Origin: Ectothiorhodospiraceae bacterium
GTDB lineage: Bacteria; Pseudomonadota; Gammaproteobacteria; Nitrococcales; Aquisalimonadaceae
DNA: 64,000 nucleotides
Reading direction: 5' to 3'
Assembly: GCA_020831845.1 (NCBI GenBank)
Contig: JAFIFV010000061.1
Location: 1-64,000, forward strand
In this document: in pieces, positions 9,906 to 22,459 of the stretch
Layout: every line of letters begins with the position of its first letter
Numbering within the stretch: the stretch's first letter is position 1
Position numbers and translations under genes: made by a program
Notes under the pieces: model-generated
The model's database searches: none
Told to the model about the DNA's origin: nothing
Seen by the model: only the letters and a program-made list of their open reading frames with translations

Positions 9906-10202
9906 TCAGTTTGCCGAGTCGGCTTCGCCGTTCACTCGTTGCCGCATCTGCTTGCCGGGTTTGAAGTGCGGTACGTATTTCCCGGGCAGCGCCACCGGAT
10001 CGCCGGTCTTCGGGTTGCGCCCGATACGTGGTGGCCGATGGTGCAGCGAGAAACTCCCGAAACCGCGAATTTCGATGCGCTCTCCGGTGGACAGCGACTC
10101 GCTCATGTGCTCGAGCAATGTCTTGACTGCCAACTCGACGTCTCTGTACGCAAGATGCTGCTGTTTCGAGGCAATCAGTTCGATCAGCTCGGATTTCGTC
10201 AT
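9906..10202 (-). CDS. ihfB: Integration host factor beta subunit
   Basis: 98 aa nucleoid protein that bends DNA as a heterodimer with IhfA. It shows the full HU/IHF fold: [17 protein letters not shown], dimer helices [13 protein letters not shown], and the DNA-binding arm signature [22 protein letters not shown] with the conserved tip Pro. ATG at 10202 was chosen; the track's extra 16 residues have no counterpart in the family. It follows rpsA, the classical rpsA-ihfB order. IHF is a natural helper at sigma54 promoters such as the one proposed before acs. Confidence 0.96.
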   Translation of the reverse strand: MTKSELIELIASKQQHLAYRDVELAVKTLLEHMSESLSTGERIEIRGFGSFSLHHRPPRIGRNPKTGDPVALPGKYVPHFKPGKQMRQRVNGEADSAN

Positions 10203-10284
10203 CAGTGGTGTCCCCAAGCTTTCCACGCCGGAATCGCCCAGCCCTTTCACTGCGCGTTCGGCCTATTCCAAGGACAGGGGATAA

Positions 10285-10307
10285 CACGGGGCTGGAACAG
10301 CCCCGTG
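10285..10307 (-). terminator. Strong hairpin after rpsA, possible terminator
   Basis: CACGGGGCT-GGAAC-AGCCCCGTG is a perfect 9-bp stem, 17 bp past the rpsA stop. On the minus strand it is followed by TTATCCCC, not a T-run, so it may act as a weak terminator or a 3'-end stabiliser rather than a full stop before ihfB. Confidence 0.55.
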
Positions 10308-10323
10308 CCCGACCAGGAACCGA

Positions 10324-12000
10324 TCAGTCGTTCTGGTTGTCCATCTGCTCCTTGAGCAGATCCCCAAGTGTGGTCGTCCCGGCGCTGCTCGGCCGGCTGT
10401 ACTCCTGCACTACCTTGGCCTCGTCCTGGAAGTCCTTGGCCTTGATAGAGAGGCTGATCGCGCGGTTCTTGCGATCCACACCCACGAACTTCGCCTCGAC
10501 CTCTTCTCCTTCCTTGAGATAGTTGCGCACGTCCTCGACACGCTCGCGGGCCACATCGGCAGCACGCAGGTGCCCCTCGATGCCATCCCCCAGGTCGATC
10601 ACGGCAACCTTGGCGTCAACTTCCTTCACGGTACCCTTGATGATGGAGCCCTTGGGATTCTCGGCCATCCAGTTGGAGAAGGGATCCTGCTCCATCTGCT
10701 TGATGCCCAGGGAAATACGCTCCCGGTCCGCGTCCACCGAAAGCACAACGGCTTCGACTTCGTCGCCCTTCTTGTAGTGACGAACGGCTTCTTCACCGGT
10801 CTCGTCCCAGGACAGGTCGGAGAGGTGGACGAGGCCGTCGATACCACCGTCCAGGCCGACGAATATGCCGAAGTCGGTGATCGACTTGATGCCACCGGAA
10901 ACGCGGTCACCCTTGTTATGGGTAGCGGCAAACAGCTCCCAGGGGTTGGCCTGGCACTGCTTGACGCCCAGCGAGATACGACGACGCTCCTCGTCGATAT
11001 CCAGCACCATGACCTCGATCTCGTCGCCCACGGCAACAACCTTGGCCGGGTTGACGTTCTTGTTGGTCCAGTCCATTTCGGAGACATGCACCAGACCTTC
11101 CACGCCTTCCTCGATTTCCACGAAGCAGCCGTAGTCGGTGATGTTGGTCACGCGGCCCATGACCCGGGTGTTCTCCGGGTAGCGGGAGGCGATATTTTCC
11201 CACGGATCCTCGCCCAGCTGCTTGAGGCCCAGGGAAACGCGGTTGCGCTCGCGGTCGAACTTGAGAACCTTGACTTCAATTTCCTTGCCGACTTCCACCA
11301 CCTCGGAGGGATGCTTCACGCGGCGCCAGGCCATGTCCGTGATGTGCAGCAGACCGTCGATGCCGCCCAGATCCACGAAGGCGCCGTAGTCGGTGAGGTT
11401 CTTGACGATACCGTTGAGCACCTGGCCTTCCTGCAGCCGCTCCAGCAGCGCTTCGCGCTCGGCGCTGTACTCTTCCTCAACCACGGCACGGCGGGAGACG
11501 ACGACGTTGTTGCGGCGCTCGTCCAGCTTGATGACCTTGAATTCCAGCTCGCGGCCTTCCAGGTACGTGGTATCGCGAACAGGACGGATGTCAACCAGGG
11601 AACCGGGCAGAAACGCGCGGATGTGCTTGAGATCCACGGTAAAGCCGCCTTTGACCTTGCCACTGATCACGCCAGTGACGGTCTCGCTGGATTCATAAGC
11701 CTTCTCGAGATGTCTCCAGGCGTGCGCACGCTTGGCTTTCTCCCGGGACAGGCGAGTTTCCCCGAAACCGTCCTCCACGGCGTCGAGAGCCACCTCGACA
11801 TCATCACCGACTTCAACTTCCAGGTTGCCTGAGTCGCCGAAGAATTCGCTGGCCGGGATCACGGCCTCGGACTTCAGCCCGGCGTTGACCACCACGTGAT
11901 CGCCCTGGATGGCAACGATCTTGCCGGTGACAATGGAGCCAGGCCGCATGTCGGTCTTGGCAAGGCTCTCTTCAAACAGTTCAGCAAAGCTTTCGCTCAT
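10324..12000 (-). CDS. rpsA: 30S ribosomal protein S1
   Basis: 558 aa, the length of the six-repeat S1 of Gammaproteobacteria. It starts [26 protein letters not shown]. Six OB-fold S1 repeats follow, visible from recurring cores such as [51 protein letters not shown] and [24 protein letters not shown]1 recruits mRNA to the 30S subunit. ATG at 12000. It lies about 107 bp downstream of cmk, the conserved cmk-rpsA order. Confidence 0.97.
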   Translation of the reverse strand: MSESFAELFEESLAKTDMRPGSIVTGKIVAIQGDHVVVNAGLKSEAVIPASEFFGDSGNLEVEVGDDVEVALDAVEDGFGETRLSREKAKRAHAWRHLEKAYESSETVTGVISGKVKGGFTVDLKHIRAFLPGSLVDIRPVRDTTYLEGRELEFKVIKLDERRNNVVVSRRAVVEEEYSAEREALLERLQEGQVLNGIVKNLTDYGAFVDLGGIDGLLHITDMAWRRVKHPSEVVEVGKEIEVKVLKFDRERNRVSLGLKQLGEDPWENIASRYPENTRVMGRVTNITDYGCFVEIEEGVEGLVHVSEMDWTNKNVNPAKVVAVGDEIEVMVLDIDEERRRISLGVKQCQANPWELFAATHNKGDRVSGGIKSITDFGIFVGLDGGIDGLVHLSDLSWDETGEEAVRHYKKGDEVEAVVLSVDADRERISLGIKQMEQDPFSNWMAENPKGSIIKGTVKEVDAKVAVIDLGDGIEGHLRAADVARERVEDVRNYLKEGEEVEAKFVGVDRKNRAISLSIKAKDFQDEAKVVQEYSRPSSAGTTTLGDLLKEQMDNQND

Positions 12001-12107
12001 TGGTCAGTCGATCCTAGACTGCGACGGAATGCCGCCGTCTGTGGTTAGAGGTTATACAAAAAACCCTCACACCCCATGGTGTGCGGGCCGCCCAACTTGC
12101 ATGCAAC

Positions 12108-12791
12108 TCATAATGATAGCCGGTTTTCCAGCAGAGTCATGACCTTGCCTACCACCTGCTCGACGGTCAGGCCTGTGGTATCGATCACCTCGGCGTCGGA
12201 GGCCGGCTTCAACGGCGCAGTGGCGCGCGTACTGTCCCGCTCGTCACGCTCGTTGATCTCCCGTAAAAGATCGGCAAGGTTACCATCGACCCCCTGCTCC
12301 TTCAACTGCTTATGGCGCCTCAGCGCGCGCTCCTCGGCACTGGCCGTGAGGAATACCTTGAGCTCCGCATCAGGGAAAACGACGGTGCCCATGTCGCGAC
12401 CGTCGGCCACTAGGCCGGGAGCGGCGCGGAAAGCCCGCTGGCGATCCAGCAACGCCTCCCTGACAGCCGGAATCACGGCCACCTGCGAAGCCAGGTTGCC
12501 TGTGCGTTCCTCGCGCAGCTCCAGCGTAACGTCGTCACCATCGACGGTGACACGGATCTGGCCATCGGAATCCGGCTCGAAAGACACGTCCAGATCACGG
12601 GCGAGCTGGACGATGCCATCGCCGCGCTGAGGGTCCACGCCGCGGCGGCGGGCGGCGAACGCCAGGGCCCGATAAATGGCGCCACTATCCAGCAGGTGCC
12701 AGCCGGTGGCCCGCTGCAGGGCGCGGCAGACGGTCCCCTTGCCGGATCCGCCGGGGCCATCCACGGCCACGACCGGGGCATCCCGGCTCAC
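12108..12791 (-). CDS. cmk: Cytidylate kinase
   Basis: 227 aa. Phosphorylates CMP and dCMP with ATP. It carries the P-loop VDGPGGSGKGT, the CMP-binding LLDSGAIYRALA region, GRDMGTVVFPDAELKVFLTAS, and the lid RAERR-type stretch EERALRRHKQL. No ATG fits. GTG at 12791 (VSRDAPVVAVDGPGG) overlaps the aroA stop as GTGA and has GGAGG upstream. The track's 256-aa version runs back into aroA. Coupled translation with aroA is likely. Confidence 0.94.
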   Translation of the reverse strand: MSRDAPVVAVDGPGGSGKGTVCRALQRATGWHLLDSGAIYRALAFAARRRGVDPQRGDGIVQLARDLDVSFEPDSDGQIRVTVDGDDVTLELREERTGNLASQVAVIPAVREALLDRQRAFRAAPGLVADGRDMGTVVFPDAELKVFLTASAEERALRRHKQLKEQGVDGNLADLLREINERDERDSTRATAPLKPASDAEVIDTTGLTVEQVVGKVMTLLENRLSL

Positions 12792-14131
12792 TGCGCGCCT
12801 CCGGTGGCATCCAGGCGCAGTCCGCTGCGCCTGGCGAGTCTGGCGAACCCCGGGAACGAGGTGACGACGTTGTCGCAATCAAGGATTTCGATCGGTGCGC
12901 TGGCGCGCAGCCCGGCCATCGCGAACGACATCGCGATGCGATGGTCGTGGTGGCTGTGGACGGTACCCCCACCAATCGGACCACCCTTGATGACCATGCC
13001 GTCATCGGTGGGGCGGGCATCCACGCCCAGCGTCTGCAAGCCTTCGGCCATCACCGCGATGCGGTCGCTTTCCTTGACCCGTAGCTCCTCCGCCCCACGC
13101 AGCACCGTGGTGCCTTCCGCGCAGGCCGCGGCAATGAAGAGCACCGGGAACTCGTCAATCGCCAGCGGCACCATACGCGCCGGGATCTCGATGCCACGCA
13201 GCCGGGCGGCGTGCACACGGATGTCGGCCACGGGCTCGCCGCCGACCGTTTTCCGGTTACGCAGCTCGATGTCCGCTCCCATCAACGACAGGATATCCAG
13301 TACCCCGGTCCGCGTCGGGTTGACGCCGACATGCTCGAGCACCACTTCGGAGCCCGAAGCAATGCTGGCCCCCACCAGGAAGAAGGCGGCAGAGGAGATA
13401 TCCGCAGGCACGTCGATGTCGCCACCCCGAAGGGCATGCCCACCGGCCACGCCGACCCAGCCCTGTTGCCGCAACACCGGATAACCGAAACCCTCGAGCA
13501 TGCGCTCGGTATGGTCGCGCGTTACCGCCGGCTCGCGCACCCAGGTTTCACCTTCGGCATAAAGTCCTGCCAGCAGCAGACTGGATTTCACCTGGGCGCT
13601 GGCCATCGGCATGTCGTAACGGATTCCCCGCAGCGGCTGGCCGCCGCGAATCCGCAGCGGCGCGGTGCCCTGCTCCGTGGTTTCCACGCTGGCGCCCATC
13701 AGCGCCAGAGGGTCGGTGACCCGACGCATGGGCCGACGGCTGAGGGAGGGATCACCGGTCAGTTCACTGTCGAACGCCTGGCCGGCGAGCAGCCCGGCCA
13801 ACAGACGCATCGAGGTGCCCGAGTTGCCCATGTCCATGGGACCCGCCGGGGCCTGCAGCCCGTGCAGGCCCACACCGCGAATGCGCAACCGGCCGGCATC
13901 CGGCCCGTCGATCTGCACCCCCATGGCGCGGAATGCGTTCAACGTTGCCAGCGCGTCGGCGCCCTCCAGAAACCCGCTAACCGCCGTCGTTCCATCGGCC
14001 AGCGACCCCAGCATGACAGAGCGGTGGGAGATGGACTTGTCCCCGGGCACTCGGAAACGGCCATGAAGCTCACCGCCGGGGTTGGCCGTGAACCGAAGGC
14101 CTGCTGTTTCGTGCTGATTCACCTGGTTCAT
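12788..14131 (-). CDS. aroA: 3-phosphoshikimate 1-carboxyvinyltransferase (EPSP synthase)
   Basis: 447 aa. Joins shikimate-3-phosphate and PEP in the shikimate pathway. Motifs include GDKSISHRSVMLGSLADGTT, GNSGTSMRLLAGLLAGQ, TGDPSLSRRPM and EELRVKESDRIAVMAEGL. The MGNSGTSMRLL form belongs to the glyphosate-site region of class II-like sequences, though class assignment is only by eye. It overlaps tyrA upstream (ATGA) and cmk downstream (GTGA). In Pseudomonas tyrA and aroA are a single fused protein; here they are separate. Confidence 0.95.
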   Translation of the reverse strand: MNQVNQHETAGLRFTANPGGELHGRFRVPGDKSISHRSVMLGSLADGTTAVSGFLEGADALATLNAFRAMGVQIDGPDAGRLRIRGVGLHGLQAPAGPMDMGNSGTSMRLLAGLLAGQAFDSELTGDPSLSRRPMRRVTDPLALMGASVETTEQGTAPLRIRGGQPLRGIRYDMPMASAQVKSSLLLAGLYAEGETWVREPAVTRDHTERMLEGFGYPVLRQQGWVGVAGGHALRGGDIDVPADISSAAFFLVGASIASGSEVVLEHVGVNPTRTGVLDILSLMGADIELRNRKTVGGEPVADIRVHAARLRGIEIPARMVPLAIDEFPVLFIAAACAEGTTVLRGAEELRVKESDRIAVMAEGLQTLGVDARPTDDGMVIKGGPIGGGTVHSHHDHRIAMSFAMAGLRASAPIEILDCDNVVTSFPGFARLARRSGLRLDATGGAQ

Positions 14132-15009
14132 CCTTCAAGCATGGCCAGGAAGCGCTCCCTGGCCTGACGCGCATTGCGGAATACCGCTTCCAGCCGCTCC
14201 CCGTCCCGCTGCCTCACGGCCTCGGTCAAGGCGTCGAGGTCCGCACTGTAGCGTTCAAGGGCATCCACCAGGGCCTCGTGATTGGCCAGGCAGATGTCCC
14301 GCCACATGACCGGATCGCTGGAAGCAATGCGGGTGAAGTCGCGGAAGCCACCGGCCGCATACTGGAAGATTTCCTCACGGTCGGTCCAGCGTGACAGGCT
14401 GTCCACCAGCCCGTAGGCCAATACATGTGGCAGATGTGAAGTGGCAGCCAGTACCTCGTCATGGTGCGCGACGCTCATGGTACTGACCATGGCGCCAGCC
14501 ACCTGCCACGCACGGCGCACCAGCTCCACGGCTTCGCTGCGGGTTTCGTCCAGCGGCGTCAGGATCACACGGCGACCGCGGTACAGGTCGGGGAAGGATG
14601 CTTCCACCCCACTCTTCTCGGTGCCGGCAATCGGATGACCGGGCACGAAATCGGCCAGGCGCTCGCCGAGCTTCGAACGCGCCTCGGCGACCACCGCCCC
14701 CTTGGCGCTGCCGACATCGGTAACCACCGCAGCGGCGGGAAGATGCCCGACGATGCGTTCGAACACCGCTCCAATGCTGCCAAGCGGCACCGCAACCACC
14801 ACCAGGTCCGCGTCCACCACGGCCAGCGCCGGGTCGGTGACGTAGCTATCGATCACCCCAAGCTGCTGTGCGCGTTTCAGGTTGTCCTCATTGCGACCGC
14901 AGCCCACCACGTGACCCACCTGGCCGGCCAGGCGCAGCGCCCTCACCCAGGATCCGCCGATCAGGCCAACGCCGATGACGGAGAGCCGGGGTATCAACGG
15001 CGCCGTCAT
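14128..15009 (-). CDS. tyrA: Prephenate/arogenate dehydrogenase
   Basis: 293 aa. Oxidative decarboxylation on the way to tyrosine. It has the NAD-binding start LSVIGVGLIGGSWVRALRLAG, then VTDVGSAKGAVV, FVPGHPIAGTEKSGVEAS (substrate-binding His region), and the helical dimer domain with ATSHLPHVLAYGLVD and GFRDFTRIASSDPVMWRDI. There is no fused chorismate mutase or ACT domain. The first four bases of aroA overlap its stop, and its own start overlaps the hisC stop. Confidence 0.94.
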   Translation of the reverse strand: MTAPLIPRLSVIGVGLIGGSWVRALRLAGQVGHVVGCGRNEDNLKRAQQLGVIDSYVTDPALAVVDADLVVVAVPLGSIGAVFERIVGHLPAAAVVTDVGSAKGAVVAEARSKLGERLADFVPGHPIAGTEKSGVEASFPDLYRGRRVILTPLDETRSEAVELVRRAWQVAGAMVSTMSVAHHDEVLAATSHLPHVLAYGLVDSLSRWTDREEIFQYAAGGFRDFTRIASSDPVMWRDICLANHEALVDALERYSADLDALTEAVRQRDGERLEAVFRNARQARERFLAMLEG

Positions 15010-16148
15010 GTTTCCCCCGTCAACAGTTCCGACAGCGCATCGATGAACCGCTGGTTCTCCGCCGGCAGCCCGACAGTCACACGCAGATAGCCCGGAAGCC
15101 CGTAGCCGGCCACCGGCCGGACGATGACGCCGCGCTCAAGCAGGCCCTGGTAGACCGCATCGGCCCGCGCGCCAACACGAAAACAGAGGAAGTTCGCCGC
15201 CGAGGGAAGCACGGTCAGACCCAGCGCCTGCAGTTTCCCGTGGAGCCAGTGGCGTTGCTCGCCATTCACCGCCACCGACTGCCGGATGTAATCCTGATCC
15301 GCCAGCGCGGCTTCGGCAGCTGCCTGGGCCACCAGGTTGACGTTGAACGGCTGCCGCACCCGGTTCAACAGCTCGGCGATACCCGGATGGGACAACGCAT
15401 AACCGACCCGAAACCCCGCCAAGCCGTAGGCCTTGGAAAACGTGCGCGTGACGACCAGGTTCGGGAACGCGGACAGCCACTGGGTGGCGTCGGGATAGCG
15501 ATCGGCATCGGCGTACTCGAAATAGGCCTCGTCCACCACGACGATGACGTCATCGGGCATGGCTCGCAGAAAATCCTTCAGCGGCTGCGATTCCAGCCAA
15601 GTGCCGGTGGGGTTGTTGGGGTTGGCGATGAACACCAGCCGGGTCGCCGGCCCGACCGCAGCGGCCATGGCCGCCAGATCGTGACCGAAGGGCATGTCCG
15701 AACCTTCCGGTAGCGCCTTCGCCACGCGCGCGGTGGCACCGACGGCCTGGGTCACGATGGGATAGACCGCGAAGGCATGCTCCGAGAACACGGCTTCACG
15801 GCCAGTGTCCAGAAAGGCGCCCGCCAGCAGGGCCAGCACATCGTTGCTGCCATTGCCGATAGTGATGCATTCCGGGGCCACGCCATGGTGCCGGGACAGT
15901 GCCAGCTTCAGACTGTAGCCGTTGCCATCCGGATAGCGGTGCACTTCGGTAAGCGCATCGCGCGCGGCGTTGATCGCCCTGGTACCAGGGCCCATGGGGT
16001 TCTCGTTGGACGCCAGCTTGACGATGCTGTCCAGTTCCAGGCCGAGTTCCCTCGCCAGTTCCTCGATCGGCTTGCCGGGCTGATAGGGTTGCAGGCCGCG
16101 GACACCCTCCACGGCCAGGTCCCGGAACGACGGTCTGATTTCGGTCAT
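15006..16148 (-). CDS. hisC: Histidinol-phosphate aminotransferase-family enzyme
   Basis: 380 aa PLP enzyme of fold type I. Motifs: KLASNENPMGPG at the N-terminus, NGSNDVLALLAGAFL, FIANPNNPTGTW, VVVDEAYFEYAD, and TRTFSKAYGLAGFRVGYAL with the PLP Lys. Its place between pheA and tyrA suggests that it also acts on aromatic keto acids or prephenate, as HisC2 does in pseudomonads. ATG at 16148 (MTEIRPSFRDLAVEGVRG) was chosen; the track's 24 extra residues read back towards pheA. The ribosome site is weak (GGTAGCG). The stop overlaps tyrA by four bases. Confidence 0.92.
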   Translation of the reverse strand: MTEIRPSFRDLAVEGVRGLQPYQPGKPIEELARELGLELDSIVKLASNENPMGPGTRAINAARDALTEVHRYPDGNGYSLKLALSRHHGVAPECITIGNGSNDVLALLAGAFLDTGREAVFSEHAFAVYPIVTQAVGATARVAKALPEGSDMPFGHDLAAMAAAVGPATRLVFIANPNNPTGTWLESQPLKDFLRAMPDDVIVVVDEAYFEYADADRYPDATQWLSAFPNLVVTRTFSKAYGLAGFRVGYALSHPGIAELLNRVRQPFNVNLVAQAAAEAALADQDYIRQSVAVNGEQRHWLHGKLQALGLTVLPSAANFLCFRVGARADAVYQGLLERGVIVRPVAGYGLPGYLRVTVGLPAENQRFIDALSELLTGET

Positions 16149-16164
16149 AGATTCGCTACCTGGT

Positions 16165-17250
16165 TTAACGTGCGGCGCGCGGATAGGAGCCCAGCACCCG
16201 AAACAGCGACGACTGTTCACGCATCTCCGTCAGCGCCTTTTTCACATGCTCGTCGTCGGCGTGGCCGAGGAAGTCGATGAAGAAGGCGTATTCCCAAACG
16301 CCTTGCCGGGAAGGCCGGGCATCCAGGCGGGTCATGTTGACGCCGTGGCGACCCAGCGGCTCCAGCAAGCGGCACAGGCCACCGGGCTGATCGGTCCGTG
16401 AGACCACGAGCGAGGTCTTGTCATCGCCGGTTGACGGCGGGGACTGGCGGCCGATGACCAGAAAGCGGGTGGTGTTTCCGCTGACGTCCTCGATGCCTTC
16501 GGCGAGGAGATTCAGGCGATAGAGCTCTCCCGCCGCTTCCGAAGCAATGGCGCCGGCGCCGTCCTCGGTAGCAGCCATGCGTGCCGCTTCCGCCGTGCTG
16601 CTGACCGTAATGCGTTCGACGCCGGCCAGATGGGTATCCAGCCACGCACGGCACTGGGCCAGACCCTGCGGGTGCGAGTACACGCGCTTGAGGTCGGAGA
16701 TCGCCTTTTCGCGGCTGACCAGGTTCTGCTGGATACGCAGCTCGACCTCGCCGACAATCTGCAGCGGCGAGTTCAGAAAGCAGTCCAGCGTATGGCTTAC
16801 GACGCCCTCGGTGGAGTTCTCCACCGGCACCACGCCATAGTTCAAGTCGCCGGCTTCCACCTCGTGGAAGATCGCATCAATGGAGGTCAGCGGCTGCAGA
16901 TGGATGTCATGGCCGAACTGCTTCAGCGCCGCCGCCTGGGTAAACGTGCCCTCCGGCCCCAGAAACCCCACCCGCAGCGGCTCCTGTAGCGCCAGGCAGG
17001 CCGACATGATCTCGCGGAAGAAACGCGCAACGGTCTCGTCCGGCAACGGCCCGGGATTCTCGGTCTGAATGCGACGCAGGATCGCCTGCTCCCGTTCCGG
17101 CCGGTAGAAATCGCCCTGCTCGCCTGCGGCCCGCTTGATGCGCGCCACTTCCTGGGCCAGTCGACCCCGTTCGCTCAGCAGCCGGAGTATCTCGCTGTCG
17201 ACCGTGTCGATCCGGCCGCGTACCTCTTTCAGCAGTTGTTCATCGGACAT
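16165..17250 (-). CDS. pheA: Chorismate mutase / prephenate dehydratase (P-protein)
   Basis: 361 aa bifunctional enzyme of phenylalanine synthesis. An AroQ chorismate mutase domain (residues about 1-90, with RGRIDTVDSEILRLLSERGRLAQEVARIK) precedes the dehydratase domain, which starts RVGFLGPEGTFTQAAAL and contains PVENSTEGVVSHTLDCF and the catalytic-region VSSTAEAARMAA. A C-terminal ACT domain follows (LVVSRTDQPGGLCRLLEPLGRHGVNMTRLDARPS), which binds phenylalanine for feedback control. It lies 26 bp after serA. Confidence 0.96.
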   Translation of the reverse strand: MSDEQLLKEVRGRIDTVDSEILRLLSERGRLAQEVARIKRAAGEQGDFYRPEREQAILRRIQTENPGPLPDETVARFFREIMSACLALQEPLRVGFLGPEGTFTQAAALKQFGHDIHLQPLTSIDAIFHEVEAGDLNYGVVPVENSTEGVVSHTLDCFLNSPLQIVGEVELRIQQNLVSREKAISDLKRVYSHPQGLAQCRAWLDTHLAGVERITVSSTAEAARMAATEDGAGAIASEAAGELYRLNLLAEGIEDVSGNTTRFLVIGRQSPPSTGDDKTSLVVSRTDQPGGLCRLLEPLGRHGVNMTRLDARPSRQGVWEYAFFIDFLGHADDEHVKKALTEMREQSSLFRVLGSYPRAAR

Positions 17251-17276
17251 GATGCGGCCCGCCCTGCGGTTTATCG

Positions 17277-18446
17277 CTATTTCAGTACCCGGACCGAGAG
17301 CACGCCGTCGATACGGCGAATGGCGGTCACCACCGCCTCGGAAATCTCGCCCTCCACGTCCACCAGCGTGTAGGCCAGATCACCCCGGGACTTGTTATAC
17401 ATATCATCGATGTTGAGGCCAGCATCGGCCAGCGTGGTGGACACCTGCCCCAGCATATTGGGCACATTCGCGTTGACCACCGCCATGCGGTCTCCCTTGC
17501 CGCCACGCGGCATGACCATGTCGGGGAAGTTCACCGAGTTGCGGACATTGCCGTTTTCCAGGTAGTCCCGCAGTTGATCCGCCACCATGACCGCGCAGTT
17601 CTCCTCCGCCTCGCGCGTGGACGCCCCCAGGTGCGGGAGCGTGATGCAGCGGGGGTGCGACTTGGTGAGGTTGCTGGGAAAGTCGTTGATATAGGCGGAC
17701 AGATGCCCTTCATCCAGCGCCTTCACCGCGGCTTCTTCGTCGACGATGCCCTCGCGCGCGAAGTTCAGCACCACACCACCTTCCGGCATCATGGCAATGC
17801 GGTCTGCATTGATGAGGTTGCGGGTGTGGTCGTTGACCGGCACATGCACGGTCACGAAATCCGAACGGCTGACCACGTCGTCCACGCTGTGCGCCTGCTG
17901 GACGCCACGGTCCAGCTCCCAGGCCCGGTTGACGGTGATGCCGGGGTCGAAGCCCACCACGTTCATGCCCAGCGCGTGGGCCGCATTGGCCACCTGCACA
18001 CCGATGGCACCCAGGCCGATGACCCCGAGCGTGCGGCCCGGAAGCTCGTAGCCCACGTATTGCTTCTTGCCGGCTTCCACCTGCTTGTGCAGTTCCGCGT
18101 CGCTGCCCTCCAGCCGCCGGGCGTAGTCCCAGGCCTGGCAGACGTTGCGGGCGGCCAGGAACAGGGATGCCAGCACCAGTTCCTTCACGGCATTGGCATT
18201 CGCCCCGGGGGCGTTGAACACGGCGATGCCCCGGCGGCTCATGGCGTCCACCGGGATGTTGTTGACGCCGGCGCCGGCCCGCCCGATGGCCATAACGGTG
18301 TCCGGTATGTCCATATCGTGCATCTTGAAGGAACGCACCAGGATGGCATCGGGATGACCGATCTCCGAGGCCACCTCGTAGCCGTCCCTGGGCAGCCGCT
18401 CCAGGCCCTTGACCGAGATATTGTTCAGTGTCTGGATCTTGTACAC
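17277..18446 (-). CDS. serA: D-3-phosphoglycerate dehydrogenase
   Basis: 389 aa. First step of serine synthesis. It has the Rossmann motif GVIGLGAIGVQVANAA, the active-site NFAREGIVDEEA (Arg) and LPHLGASTREAEENCA (His), then a C-terminal ACT domain (NVPNMLGQVSTTLADAGLNIDDM) without the extra intervening domain of long forms. GTG at 18446 (VYKIQTLNNISVKGLERLP) has AGGAG eight bases upstream and is preferred over the track ATG at 18473. Its place between serC and pheA groups serine and aromatic synthesis in one block. Confidence 0.95.
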   Translation of the reverse strand: MYKIQTLNNISVKGLERLPRDGYEVASEIGHPDAILVRSFKMHDMDIPDTVMAIGRAGAGVNNIPVDAMSRRGIAVFNAPGANANAVKELVLASLFLAARNVCQAWDYARRLEGSDAELHKQVEAGKKQYVGYELPGRTLGVIGLGAIGVQVANAAHALGMNVVGFDPGITVNRAWELDRGVQQAHSVDDVVSRSDFVTVHVPVNDHTRNLINADRIAMMPEGGVVLNFAREGIVDEEAAVKALDEGHLSAYINDFPSNLTKSHPRCITLPHLGASTREAEENCAVMVADQLRDYLENGNVRNSVNFPDMVMPRGGKGDRMAVVNANVPNMLGQVSTTLADAGLNIDDMYNKSRGDLAYTLVDVEGEISEAVVTAIRRIDGVLSVRVLK

Positions 18447-18514
18447 GTGGAACTCCTGCTTGCTCGGAAACACGCGCCCGGCAATGCTTGAAGCATGCGG
18501 AGCGCGGGGCGGGT

Positions 18515-19591
18515 TCAGCCGTTGCGGCGCTCGAATTCCGCCATGAATTCCACCAGGCGATCAACACCGGCTTCCGGCATGGCGTTGTAGATGCTGGCAC
18601 GCATGCCGCCGACACTGCGGTGGCCCTTGAGCGTGGTCAGGCCGGCCTGCCTGGCTTCCGCCAGGAAGGTATCATCCAGCGCGTCATCGGCCAGCACGAA
18701 CGGCACGTTCATCCACGAGCGGCAGTTCGGGTCCACCGGGTTGCTGTAGAAATCCGAGCCGTCGATGGCCTGATACAGCTTTTCCGCCTTGCGGCGGTTC
18801 AGCGTGGCCATGGCCTCCAGGCCACCCTGGTCCTTGATCCACTGGAACACCAGCCCGGCGATGTACCACGCGTAGGTCGGCGGGGTATTGGACATGGAAT
18901 CGGCTTCCGCCATGGCCTGGTAGTCCCAGATGGACGGCGTGCCCGGCAGGGTTTCACCGATCAGGTCATCCCGCACGATCACCAGCGTGATGCCGGCCGG
19001 ACCGATGTTCTTCTGGGCGCCGGCGTAGATCAGGCCGTACTTGGACACGTCCACCGGCCGCGACAGTATGGTGGACGACATGTCCGCCACCAGCGGCGCA
19101 TCCACCTCGGGCACCCAGTGGAACTCCACCCCGGAAATGGTCTCGTTCGGGGTGTAGTGCACATAAGCCGCATCGCCAGCGAGTTTCCAGCTCTCGCGCG
19201 GCGGGATGGTCAACACATCATCCGGGCTCGCAGCCGCAACGTTGACGTCACAATAGGCCTTCGCCTCCTTGATCGCCTTCTTCGACCAGGAACCGGTATT
19301 GATGTAGTCGGCAGCTTTCCTGCCCCGTAGCAGGTTCATAGGAATGGCGGCGAACTGGCCAGTGGCGCCACCCTGCAGGAACAGCACCTTGTAGTTTTCG
19401 GGTATGCCCATCAGCTCGCGCAGGGTCTGCTCGGCCCGGGCAGCAATGGATACGAATTCCTTGCCGCGATGACTCATCTCCATCACCGACATGCCGCTGC
19501 CCTGCCAGTCCAGCATTTCCTCTGCGGCCTGCTTCAGCACGGCTTCCGGCAGCATGGCCGGCCCGGCGCTAAAGTTGTACACACGTGCCAT
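18515..19591 (-). CDS. serC: Phosphoserine aminotransferase
   Basis: 358 aa PLP enzyme. Converts 3-phosphohydroxypyruvate to phosphoserine and also serves pyridoxal phosphate synthesis. Family hallmarks are [70 protein letters not shown] with the PLP Lys, and the C-terminal [17 protein letters not shown]. Start ATG at 19591. It lies about 95 bp downstream of gyrA and 68 bp upstream of the serA start, the usual gyrA-serC order. Confidence 0.97.
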   Translation of the reverse strand: MARVYNFSAGPAMLPEAVLKQAAEEMLDWQGSGMSVMEMSHRGKEFVSIAARAEQTLRELMGIPENYKVLFLQGGATGQFAAIPMNLLRGRKAADYINTGSWSKKAIKEAKAYCDVNVAAASPDDVLTIPPRESWKLAGDAAYVHYTPNETISGVEFHWVPEVDAPLVADMSSTILSRPVDVSKYGLIYAGAQKNIGPAGITLVIVRDDLIGETLPGTPSIWDYQAMAEADSMSNTPPTYAWYIAGLVFQWIKDQGGLEAMATLNRRKAEKLYQAIDGSDFYSNPVDPNCRSWMNVPFVLADDALDDTFLAEARQAGLTTLKGHRSVGGMRASIYNAMPEAGVDRLVEFMAEFERRNG

Positions 19592-19686
19592 TGCAAATGA
19601 CTCCTCGAAGCAGATTGAATTCAGCGGGAGGCCGCCGGCAACCGAACTGTTCGTGCCACCGCGGCCTCACCCAGCGCAGGGGGCGC

Positions 19687-22269
<2,583 letters not shown>

Positions 22270-22459
22270 CGACGCTCTCTGCTTTTTTCAGGATCAACCG
22301 GTGTGCTGCCGCCGGACGGCGGGACAGGACTCGGGAAAACGCAGGATCATACCACAGCGCCGCCGGGGCGGGCATGCACCGAAAGGCCCTTTGGACATCA
22401 CGGCGGAGTGACGGCCTCGGCGCTTCCTCTGCTCCCCGACGACGGTGTTCCGGGGCGGC

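Noticed and set aside
12069-12084. CACACC-CCAT-GGTGTG hairpin between cmk and rpsA
   Set aside because: The stem is short, there is no T-run, and it lies within a probable co-transcribed stretch, so I did not call a terminator.
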